Shown here piece after piece: positions 1-6,752 of a stretch of DNA of 7,418 nt (position 1 is the first letter of the stretch; the number at the start of each line of letters is the position of its first letter). A program made the translations under genes and the position numbers. The notes under the pieces are model-generated. The model was given only the letters and a program-made list of their open reading frames with translations. It was not told where the DNA came from and did not search any database. Source of the DNA: an uncultured Opitutaceae bacterium (GTDB taxonomy: Bacteria; Verrucomicrobiota; Verrucomicrobiae; Opitutales; Opitutaceae); assembly GCA_946482625.1 (NCBI GenBank), contig CAMLSH010000187.1:1-7418 (forward strand), read 5' to 3'.

Positions 1-1488
1 GATCTTTGGGTCGGTTCCCGCGAGGCTGGGGCGCTGCGCTTCGACGGGAAGCGTTGGGAGCAGTTTCAAGGGAAAGACAATCTGGACGCCAATAGCGTGC
101 GGAGCATGGCGCAGACGACCGATGGTTCGATCTGGGCCGCCACCGACCGTGGAGTCAGCCGCTTCGATGGAGAGGCGTGGATGCCGGATGTGTTGCCCGA
201 GCAGTTGAACTTCCCGCACGAAGGCGGGAACTTGAAGGCAGCAGCCTCCGGCGGGTTGTGGATCAATCGCTACCACCTCTACTGGATGCGCCGGGCATGG
301 TCGAAATCTCCGGCGCCAAACCCGCGCGACGATTTCCGCACGGTGCGTCACCAGTTTCTAGGCGAGCCGCCGCGCACGCGCATCGCAGCGGGGGCGAAGG
401 TCGTTTCGCAGCCGGGCAACATCGCCGTGCTCTGGAATGGCGTCGTGCCGTGGCGTGAGCCGAAGGACGCTCGGCTACAGTTTTCGTACCGGCTCGACGC
501 GGGGCGTTGGTCGGCTTTCACGTCGGACCGCGGCCACGCTTTTTTCACTCTGCCTTCCGGACAGCACCTGCTCGAAGTGCGCGCGCGTGACCCGGATTTC
601 AACGTGGACCCCACGCCGGCTGTATTGGCTTTCGTGGTACTTCCGCCGGTTTGGCGCCAAGTCTGGTTTGTCCTGCTGATGATCCTCCTCGGCGGATTGA
701 TCATCGCCCAAAGCATCCGCGTGCTGTTGGAACAAGGCCGCCTGCGCAAGGCGCACGATGAGCTGGAGGTGCGCGTTTGTCAGCGCACGGCGGAACTGGA
801 GGCGGCCAACCGCGAACTCGAAGCGTTTTCCTACTCCGTGTCGCACGATCTGCGTGCCCCGCTGCGCAGCATCGATGGGTTCAGCAGGCTGCTGCTGGAG
901 GATTATGGCGGAAAACTGGATGAGGAGGGGAACGGCCATCTCCAACGGGTTTGCGCGGCGGCGCAGCGGATGGGGCAGTTGATTGAAGACATGCTGAATC
1001 TGGCGCGTGTGACGCGGACCGAACTGCGCATGAGCTCGGTCGATCTTTCCCATCAGGCGCAGCAGATCCTCGAGGATCTGGCCGCGCGGGAACCCGGACG
1101 GAAAGTTGTCTTCACGATCGCGCCCGCTGTCGTGGTCAAGGGGGACGGTCACCTGCTGCGGATCGTTTTGGAGAATCTGCTCGGCAACGCGTGGAAGTTC
1201 ACCGCGAAGCGGGAGGCGGCGACGATCGAGTTTGGCGTGAGCGAGCAGGGCGGTGAGCCGGCTTATTTCGTACGCGATAACGGCGCCGGTTTCGACATGG
1301 CCACCGCGGGCAAACTGTTCGGCGAATTCCAGCGGATGCACCCGGCGTCGGAGTTTCCCGGCACCGGCATCGGCTTGGCGATCGTGCGACGGGTGATCCT
1401 CCGACATGGCGGCCGCGTGTGGGCGGAGGCGACGGTGGATCACGGCGCCACGTTTTTCTTCACCCTGGCAAAGCAGACAACCTCTTGA
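1..1488 (+). CDS. Propeller/Y_Y_Y sensor histidine kinase, C-terminal part (5' end outside window)
   Basis: The frame is open from base 1, so the true start is upstream; 495 residues are visible. Visible residues 1-90 hold the last beta-propeller (reg_prop-type) repeats, with LW/IW/LW tryptophans at 3, 45 and 87 and the phrase RFDG in the first two. Residues about 137-217 look like a Y_Y_Y domain (FSYRLDAGRW at 161-170). One membrane helix lies at about 221-237, followed by a charged coiled-coil linker to about 277. A HisKA domain has the H-box SHDLRAPLR, with phospho-acceptor His282. The ATPase domain has the N-box ENLLGNAWKFT (391-401), DNGAG (426-430) and GTGIGLAIV (454-462). The kinase half resembles phytochrome-type kinases. 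The propeller should lie in the periplasm and the kinase in the cytoplasm. The protein ends just after the ATPase domain, so it has no receiver or DNA-binding domain, unlike many hybrid propeller sensors. It would autophosphorylate and pass the phosphate to a regulator not seen here. The ligand is unknown. Confidence 0.93.
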   Translation, partial: DLWVGSREAGALRFDGKRWEQFQGKDNLDANSVRSMAQTTDGSIWAATDRGVSRFDGEAWMPDVLPEQLNFPHEGGNLKAAASGGLWINRYHLYWMRRAWSKSPAPNPRDDFRTVRHQFLGEPPRTRIAAGAKVVSQPGNIAVLWNGVVPWREPKDARLQFSYRLDAGRWSAFTSDRGHAFFTLPSGQHLLEVRARDPDFNVDPTPAVLAFVVLPPVWRQVWFVLLMILLGGLIIAQSIRVLLEQGRLRKAHDELEVRVCQRTAELEAANRELEAFSYSVSHDLRAPLRSIDGFSRLLLEDYGGKLDEEGNGHLQRVCAAAQRMGQLIEDMLNLARVTRTELRMSSVDLSHQAQQILEDLAAREPGRKVVFTIAPAVVVKGDGHLLRIVLENLLGNAWKFTAKREAATIEFGVSEQGGEPAYFVRDNGAGFDMATAGKLFGEFQRMHPASEFPGTGIGLAIVRRVILRHGGRVWAEATVDHGATFFFTLAKQTTS

Positions 1489-1504
1489 ACGCGAATCAGC
1501 CGTG

Positions 1505-1523
1505 AGGAACGCCCCCGGTTCTT
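1505..1523 (+). terminator. Weak candidate stem-loop after the kinase gene
   Basis: AGGAAC pairs with GTTCTT across a 7-base GC-rich loop, 16 bases after the kinase stop codon. The stem is 6 bp including one G-T pair and only a few T follow, so it is a poor intrinsic terminator. If it does not work, the receptor gene downstream could be read through from the kinase gene. Confidence 0.2.
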
Positions 1524-1551
1524 TGTCCACCTTCCCCTACGCAAGTAATCT
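1523..1551 (+). promoter_or_regulatory. Weak candidate sigma-70-like promoter for the receptor gene
   Basis: TTGTCC (1523-1528) and TAATCT (1546-1551) are separated by exactly 17 bases and lie 55 bases before the receptor ATG. The boxes match the consensus at only 4/6 and 3/6 positions, and the first overlaps the end of the candidate stem-loop. This is only the best candidate in the 117-base gap; no operator is recognisable. Confidence 0.18.
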
Positions 1552-1565
1552 CCAGTCCCAACCCC

Positions 1566-1585
1566 GGCAGATCCGGTTTTCTGCC
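1566..1585 (+). other. Short stem-loop in the leader of the receptor gene
   Basis: GGCAGA (1566-1571) pairs perfectly with TCTGCC (1580-1585) around an 8-base loop, ending 20 bases before the ATG at 1606. No T-run follows, so it does not look like a terminator. It could affect translation or mRNA stability, or be chance in GC-rich DNA. Confidence 0.3.
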
Positions 1586-1605
1586 ACACCAACCCCAATC
1601 CTACC

Positions 1606-4600
1606 ATGAAAGCCGATTCTTCGATCCTCTGTCTGAACGCAGTCGCTGGTCGCGCGCGGTGTGCCGATGCGTTTTTCCGTCTGGCGGTCGCGGCCGTCAC
1701 GCTCGTAACGATCACGCTGATACCGGTTGCCGGCCAAAGTGAGGCCGCGCAGTCCACGGGCTCTATCTCGGGACGTGTTCTCAACGAAGCCACCGGGCAG
1801 TATCTCCGCAATGCCACGGTGAGCATCAAGGGCACGTCGATCTCCGGGATTTCAGAAAGCGGCGGCGACTATCTGCTGACCGGCGTGCCGGCGGGGCCGG
1901 TCGAACTTCAAGTGAGTTATCTCGGCCTGGAAACGCAGACCATCGTGTTGACGGTGCTGGCGGGACAATCGATCCGGCACGACGTGAATCTCACCAGCGA
2001 CGCGTACGACCCGGATTTGATCAAGCTCGGCGCGTTCGTCGTCACCACGGCGCGCGAGGGGAACGCGAAAGCGATCATGGAGCAGCGCAACGCCGAGAAC
2101 ATGGTCAAGGTCATCGCTTCCGACGCCTTCGGCAAAGTACCGGAGAACAACGTCGGCGAGTTCTTGAAGCTCATGCCCGGCGTGACGGCGGACTACGTCG
2201 AGGCCGATGTACGCGCGATCCGCATCCGCGGGTACAACCCGAAATACACCTCTGTGATGATCGACGGCGCGCGCGTCGCGATGGCCGGTTCGTCGACGAT
2301 CGGCACCGGTCGCACGTTCGAGTTTGAGCAGCTTTCCATTTCCTCAATCGAGACGGTGGAGCTGTCGAAGACGCCAACGCCGGATCAGCCCTCCACCGCG
2401 GCCGGCACGGTGAATCTGCGCAGCAAAAGCGCCTTCGATAGCAAGGGACGGCGGATCAATTACTCGGTCAGTCTCACGGGTAATTCCAACGCGCTCGAAT
2501 TCGACAAGACCTACGGTTGGGACGACTCCGACCACTACAAGGTGAGGCCCAATTATGCCTTCGAATATTCCGAGGTGCTGGCGGGCGGGAGGCTCGGTGT
2601 AATCCTGGGCATCAGCCTTTCCGACGTTTACAGCACGCAGCGTCACCTGTGGGTGGGCGGCGGCGGCACGGCCTACACGGTGGACAGCGATCCGAACAAC
2701 AACGCGACCGAAGTACCGCGCGCCAACAACATCCAGTTTCAAGACGGCCGGCGACCGACGCGGCGGACGAACCAAAACATCCGCTTCGACTACAAGTTCA
2801 CACCGGAGCTCTCCGGGTGGTTGAAAATCGACTACAACACCTTCTACAACGAATCGCTCAACCGGAATTTCCAAATGAACGTTCCGGCCAACTCCGCGAC
2901 GGCGGGCGTGGTGAATTCTCCGGGCGGTCCGGTCGTGCCCGGCGTGGAGTACTCTCTCGCCAGCCAGACGATTTACGGCGGCACGTGGCAGATGACCAAC
3001 GGCGGCACGGCGCGCGCGAAGTGGGGCGACACGATGATCTTGAACGGCAATCTGGAGTTTAAACGCAATGATCTGTTGGTGACGGGACAGGCGCAGTTTT
3101 CCCGCGCTGACAACTGGTACGGCTCGCTCGACAAGGGCTGGTTCGACAACACCGTTGCGACGAGTCCGGTCATCAACTGGACGTGGCGACGCGAGGCACC
3201 GGACAGCCCTGACAATATGACGTTCACCCAATTGAGCGGAGCGGACGCGAGGAATCCCGCGAACTATAGCTTCAACAACAACAGCCTGACCGCGGTCAAA
3301 CGACGCAGCAAAGACCAGATCTGGAGCGGGCGTGCGGACCTGCGCTACACGTTCGATCTCGGCGATGTTCGTGCCGCGTTCAAGACGGGCGTCACCTCCA
3401 CGCTCAACGTGCGCGATGTGGAGCGCCAGGAAAGCATGCAGCACATGATCGTCGGCGCGGACGGCGTCGCGAACTCGGGAGACAACGATCGTCCGATCGA
3501 TTGGGTGGAGCGCGACTTCAACTCCGATTGGGGATTCGGCGGCAACGCGAACGGCTTGCCGGTCTTCAACCGCTTCGCTCTCGCGCGGCACTATTTCGCT
3601 CATCCGTCGTATTTCACGGCCAACACGGTGCAGCATCTTCAGACCCGGCTCCAGAATCAGTGGGACTTTAAGGAGCGGATCGATGGCGTGTACATCCAGA
3701 CAGTTTTCAATTTCGGGAAACTAGAGCTGTCGCCCGGCGTACGCTACGAACGCACCTATTCATGGGGCAAGGGCCTGAATGACATCGGCGATGCAGCCGC
3801 CAAACGGGCGGTGAACCCGACAAACCCGGGCTCTGTTGCCACGAACACCGAGGCGTATGTTGTTGCCCGATACTCAAACCGTCTCACCAGCGACTCTACC
3901 TACGACACCACGCTCGCTTACCTGCACAGCACCTATCGCATCCATGAAAATCTGCTGCTCCGTGCTTCTTACCACGACGCCATCACCCGCGCCGACATCT
4001 CCAATCTGATTCCCGGCATCAGCGGCTTAAACGAGAATACCCGCACGCTCAACACGACGAACCCGGAGCTGAAGCCAGAGAAATCGAAGAACCTCAACGT
4101 CAGCCTCGAGTACTACTTCGAGCCGGTCGGTCAGGTCACGGTGGGCTGGTTTCGGTCGGAGATAAAAAACCTCCAGCGCACGAGGACCGGCATCCCGGTG
4201 ACAGACACTTATCTGGCCGAAACTTATCCGGGCTACACGCTCTCGATCACCGACAACGTGGCGGACTCGTCCTCCGGCGGTGTCGAGCTCGACTACGCCC
4301 AGCAGCTGTCCTTCCTGCCCGGGTTCCTGAAAGGGCTGGGCGTATTTGGAAACTACACACGCCTGCATTTCGATAGCTGGGATAACTATCTCAACGCGGC
4401 GAAGGATCAGTGGAACGCGGGCGTCAGTTACACCCAGGGACGGTTCACCAGTCAGTTTCGCGCCAACTACACCGGTAAACGCCAGACCAGCACGTCCGTA
4501 GGCGGGTGGCCTAATATCGATGGCGAGCGCCTCATGTGCGACGTGAGCGCGAGTTATCAGATCAACCGTCGGGTGGCTCTGTTCGTGAACGGCAAAAACA

Positions 4601-4704
4601 TCTTCGACGAGCCGATCTGGGGCTACCAAGGGCGGGACGAGGCGTGGGCCCGCTACGCCCGCTTTGGCGCCTTCTGGGAACTCGGCGTGAAAGGAACGTT
4701 TTAG
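1606..4704 (+). CDS. TonB-dependent outer-membrane receptor with N-terminal carboxypeptidase-regulatory-like domain
   Basis: Complete, 1032 residues. It imports an unknown ligand across the outer membrane using TonB-ExbBD energy. Order of parts: an export signal with a somewhat long n-region and hydrophobic core at about 23-43, cleavage likely near 44-50; a carboxypeptidase-regulatory-like Ig-fold domain at about 52-130 (GSISGRVLNEATGQ, then DYLLTGVPAGPVELQVSYLG); a probable TonB-box region LGAFVVTTAREG at 141-152; a plug at about 163-275 (FGKVPENNVGEFLKLMPGVT, IRIRGYNPKYTSVMIDG, VELSKTPTPDQPSTAAGTVN); and a barrel of about 750 residues with alternating aromatic strands. It ends in LGVKGTF, with the terminal Phe expected for BAM-assembled barrels. 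The plug resembles the Caulobacter/Xanthomonas and verrucomicrobial receptor group whose best-studied members take up oligosaccharides. No SusD-like partner is next to it, so it is not a typical SusCD pair. The ATG at 1606 is supported by the signal peptide; no Shine-Dalgarno sequence precedes it. Family is certain; substrate cannot be told. Confidence 0.95.
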   Translation: MKADSSILCLNAVAGRARCADAFFRLAVAAVTLVTITLIPVAGQSEAAQSTGSISGRVLNEATGQYLRNATVSIKGTSISGISESGGDYLLTGVPAGPVELQVSYLGLETQTIVLTVLAGQSIRHDVNLTSDAYDPDLIKLGAFVVTTAREGNAKAIMEQRNAENMVKVIASDAFGKVPENNVGEFLKLMPGVTADYVEADVRAIRIRGYNPKYTSVMIDGARVAMAGSSTIGTGRTFEFEQLSISSIETVELSKTPTPDQPSTAAGTVNLRSKSAFDSKGRRINYSVSLTGNSNALEFDKTYGWDDSDHYKVRPNYAFEYSEVLAGGRLGVILGISLSDVYSTQRHLWVGGGGTAYTVDSDPNNNATEVPRANNIQFQDGRRPTRRTNQNIRFDYKFTPELSGWLKIDYNTFYNESLNRNFQMNVPANSATAGVVNSPGGPVVPGVEYSLASQTIYGGTWQMTNGGTARAKWGDTMILNGNLEFKRNDLLVTGQAQFSRADNWYGSLDKGWFDNTVATSPVINWTWRREAPDSPDNMTFTQLSGADARNPANYSFNNNSLTAVKRRSKDQIWSGRADLRYTFDLGDVRAAFKTGVTSTLNVRDVERQESMQHMIVGADGVANSGDNDRPIDWVERDFNSDWGFGGNANGLPVFNRFALARHYFAHPSYFTANTVQHLQTRLQNQWDFKERIDGVYIQTVFNFGKLELSPGVRYERTYSWGKGLNDIGDAAAKRAVNPTNPGSVATNTEAYVVARYSNRLTSDSTYDTTLAYLHSTYRIHENLLLRASYHDAITRADISNLIPGISGLNENTRTLNTTNPELKPEKSKNLNVSLEYYFEPVGQVTVGWFRSEIKNLQRTRTGIPVTDTYLAETYPGYTLSITDNVADSSSGGVELDYAQQLSFLPGFLKGLGVFGNYTRLHFDSWDNYLNAAKDQWNAGVSYTQGRFTSQFRANYTGKRQTSTSVGGWPNIDGERLMCDVSASYQINRRVALFVNGKNIFDEPIWGYQGRDEAWARYARFGAFWELGVKGTF

Positions 4705-4724
4705 CCCGGCTCGGAGAGTTGGGC
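4704..4724 (+). other. Stem-loop overlapping the receptor stop codon
   Basis: GCCCGGCT (4704-4711) can pair with AGTTGGGC (4717-4724), 8 bp including two G-T pairs, with a 5-base loop. It starts at the last base of the TAG stop. No T-run follows. It may help protect or end the receptor mRNA, but is weaker than the repeat at 4769-4803. Confidence 0.25.
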
Positions 4725-4768
4725 GGCCTCTGCACGCCGCGAAGGCGGGTAAGGCGCACCCGATCAAT

Positions 4769-4803
4769 ACGACGCCTGCTCTTTATCGAAGCGCAGGCGT
4801 CGT
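4769..4803. terminator. Strong inverted repeat between convergent genes, probable bidirectional terminator
   Basis: ACGACGCCTGC (4769-4779) and GCAGGCGTCGT (4793-4803) are perfect reverse complements of 11 bp. Inside, after one mismatch, CTT (4781-4783) pairs with AAG (4789-4791) around the 5-base loop TATCG. The stem lies 64 bases after the receptor stop and 11 bases after the aspS stop, which is where a shared terminator for convergent genes would be. Neither strand has a T-run after it, so it may act with other factors or mainly block 3' exonucleases. Confidence 0.6.
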
Positions 4804-4814
4804 GAACGAAGGTC

Positions 4815-6605
4815 TTACTCCTGCGGGATAACTGTCTGGATGTGCAGCTCTTTGAGCTGCTTCGCGGTGACCGGCGTCGGGCTTTGGGCCATGAGGTCCT
4901 GGCCTTTTTGCGTCTTCGGGAAAGCGATGACATCGCGGATGCTCGTCGTGCCGCAGAGGAGCGCGACCATGCGATCGAGTCCGAAGGCGATGCCGCCGTG
5001 CGGAGGCGCGCCGTAGGTGAAGGCCTTGAGCATGTAGCCGAAACGGCTCTCGACGACGTCGGCGGGAATTTTGAGGACGTCTTCGAAGACCTTCTTTTGG
5101 ATCGCGGGCTGGTGGATACGGATCGAGCCGCCGCCGAGTTCCATGCCGTTGAGCACGGCGTCATAGTGTTGGCCGCGGACACGCTTCGGATCGCTGTCGA
5201 GATACTGCGCATCTTCGCCGACGGGCGCGGTGAATGGATGGTGCGTGGCGACGTAGCGGTTCGACTCTTCGTCGAAGCTCATCAGCGGGAAATCGACGAC
5301 CCAGAGGAATTTCCAGTCGTCGTGCCGGATGGTCATCTTGCCGCGTTTCACGAGGAGTTGCGCGGCTTCGAGGCGGATGCGGCCGAGGATGGCGCAGGCC
5401 TTTTCCCAACCGGCGGCGGCGAAGAACACCATGTCGCCGTCCTGGATATCGAGCTGCTTGGTGAGCGCGGCCTTTTCGGCGTCGGAGAAGAATTTGACGA
5501 TGGGCGATTTCCACTCGCCGCCTTCGGACTTGATGAAGGCGAGGCCTTTCGCGCCGAGGGACTTCGCGATGTCTTCGAGGGCTTTGATCTCGCCCTGCGT
5601 CATGTCGGCGAGGCCCTTGGCGTTGATGGCTTTGATCACGCCGCCGCCGGCGACCGTGGATTGGAAGACTTTGAAGGCGGACTCCTTGAAGATGCCGGAG
5701 ACGTCGGTGAGTTCGAGGCCGAAGCGCATGTCGGGCTTGTCCACGCCGAAGCGGTTCATCGCATCCACGAAAGGCATACGCAGGAACGGCGTGGGGATGT
5801 CCACATCGAGGACTTCCTTCCAGACGCGTTTCAACATGCCTTCGAAAATCCGATACACGTCTTCGCGGTCGATGAACGACGCCTCGACATCGACCTGGGT
5901 GAACTCCATCTGGCGGTCGGCGCGGAGATCTTCGTCGCGGAAGCAGCGGGCGATTTGGAAATAACGCTCCACGCCGGCGACCATGAGGATCTGCTTGAAC
6001 TGCTGGGGCGACTGCGAGAGCGCGTAAAACTGGCCGGCGTGGATGCGCGAGGGCACGAGGTATTCGCGGGCGCCTTCGGGCGTGGATTTGAAGAGCGCGG
6101 GCGTCTCGACCTCGATGAATTCCTGAGAGTCGAAATAGTCACGGATCGCCTTGGTGGCCTTGTGGCGGACCTGGAGATTCTTGCGCATTTTCGGACGGCG
6201 CAGATCGAGGTAGCGATAGGTGAGGCGGAGGTCCTCGTTGACCTTGTCGCCGCCGATGTCGTCGAGCGGGAAGGGCGGGGTGTCGGAAATGTTGAAGATC
6301 TCCAGCGCGGTCGCATCGACCTCGATGCCGCCGGTGGGGATGTTTTTGTTCACCGTGCCTTCGGGGCGGGCGACGACTTTGCCGGAGACGCCGATGACGG
6401 ACTCGGGCTTCACAAGCGCGGCTTGGGCGGCGAGCTCGGCGTTTACGTGCGGGTCGAATTTTACCTGCGTGATGCCTTTGCGGTCGCGCAGATCGATGAA
6501 GAGGATGCCGCCGTGATCGCGGATGGAGTCCGCCCAGCCGACGAGCGAGACGGACGCGCCGAGGTTGGACGGGTTGAGTTGGGCACAGTGGTGGCTGCTC
6601 TTCAT
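4815..6605 (-). CDS. aspS: Aspartyl-tRNA synthetase, bacterial type
   Basis: Complete, 596 residues from the ATG at 6605, close to the usual ~590 of bacterial enzymes. A TTG codon 30 bases further upstream (6635) would add ten residues unlike the family, so the ATG is preferred. The cytoplasmic enzyme activates Asp with ATP and charges tRNA-Asp. An N-terminal OB-fold anticodon-binding domain (about 1-105) has DHGGILFIDLRDR at 30-42. The class II catalytic core has YRYLDLRR (130-137), FRDEDLRADRQMEFTQ with the motif 2 Arg223 (222-237), and motif 3 GLDR (542-545), followed by IRDVIAFPKTQKGQDLM. A GAD insertion of about 297-425 between motifs 2 and 3 marks the bacterial rather than archaeal/eukaryotic form. 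His31 matches a residue linked to nondiscriminating tRNA use in Pseudomonas. No Shine-Dalgarno sequence precedes the ATG. It is probably transcribed alone, or after the upstream barrel gene on the same strand. Confidence 0.97.
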   Translation of the reverse strand: MKSSHHCAQLNPSNLGASVSLVGWADSIRDHGGILFIDLRDRKGITQVKFDPHVNAELAAQAALVKPESVIGVSGKVVARPEGTVNKNIPTGGIEVDATALEIFNISDTPPFPLDDIGGDKVNEDLRLTYRYLDLRRPKMRKNLQVRHKATKAIRDYFDSQEFIEVETPALFKSTPEGAREYLVPSRIHAGQFYALSQSPQQFKQILMVAGVERYFQIARCFRDEDLRADRQMEFTQVDVEASFIDREDVYRIFEGMLKRVWKEVLDVDIPTPFLRMPFVDAMNRFGVDKPDMRFGLELTDVSGIFKESAFKVFQSTVAGGGVIKAINAKGLADMTQGEIKALEDIAKSLGAKGLAFIKSEGGEWKSPIVKFFSDAEKAALTKQLDIQDGDMVFFAAAGWEKACAILGRIRLEAAQLLVKRGKMTIRHDDWKFLWVVDFPLMSFDEESNRYVATHHPFTAPVGEDAQYLDSDPKRVRGQHYDAVLNGMELGGGSIRIHQPAIQKKVFEDVLKIPADVVESRFGYMLKAFTYGAPPHGGIAFGLDRMVALLCGTTSIRDVIAFPKTQKGQDLMAQSPTPVTAKQLKELHIQTVIPQE

Positions 6606-6658
6606 AGGATGGATCGAGGGATGAACGGACAGCAAAGCCTAGCGGCGAGGCGACGGGC

Positions 6659-6674
6659 AAATTTTTTATTCGCT
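6659..6674 (-). promoter_or_regulatory. AT-rich island upstream of aspS, candidate promoter region
   Basis: A run containing six T and then ATT (read on the minus strand as GAATAAAAAATTTG) stands out in GC-rich surroundings, about 55-70 bases before the aspS ATG. It could hold a -10-like or UP-like element for aspS. No convincing -35/-10 pair with normal spacing was found, so this is a composition-based guess. Confidence 0.25.
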
Positions 6675-6723
6675 GAGCTGCCGGTGCGGAACCTGACCTC
6701 CGTGGAGTGATGGCCCGGTCGCG

Positions 6724-6745
6724 AAGGGGAGGCGGGCGGCCCCTT
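6724..6745 (-). terminator. Candidate stem-loop after the barrel gene
   Basis: AAGGGG (6724-6729) pairs perfectly with CCCCTT (6740-6745) around a 10-base GC-rich loop. It starts 7 bases after the stop codon of the minus-strand barrel gene, as a terminator would. No T-run follows on the minus strand, so factor-independent termination is uncertain and partial read-through into aspS is possible. Confidence 0.35.
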
Positions 6746-6752
6746 GCTCACA

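Noticed and set aside
475..1530. A 351-codon open frame on the - strand
   Set aside because: Antisense to the histidine kinase, whose H, N and G boxes are intact in the + frame.
1489..1605. A small gene, tRNA or ncRNA in the gap before the receptor
   Set aside because: No open frame with coding character independent of the neighbours, no cloverleaf, and only two short stem-loops.
2344..3636. A 430-codon open frame on the - strand
   Set aside because: Antisense to the receptor barrel; Arg/Val-rich product without domains, a result of high GC at third codon positions.
4027..4767. A 246-codon open frame on the - strand running into the convergent gap
   Set aside because: Mostly antisense to the receptor C-terminus, no recognisable domain, and not needed to explain the gap.
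6603..6635. TTG at 6635 as the aspS start
   Set aside because: The added residues LSVHPSIHP do not resemble AspRS N-termini, and the ATG at 6605 gives the usual length and puts the OB-fold at the expected place.
6637..6670. Possible + strand terminator: GCCT/AGGC arms followed by six T
   Set aside because: The stem is only 4 bp, is not next to the T-run, and no + strand gene ends nearby.
4842..6710. A 622-codon open frame on the + strand, longer than aspS itself
   Set aside because: It is fully antisense to aspS, which has all family motifs. Its product is dominated by Asp, Glu, Val, Gly, Ala and Leu in the monotonous pattern expected from reading GC-ending codons backwards, with no recognisable domain.
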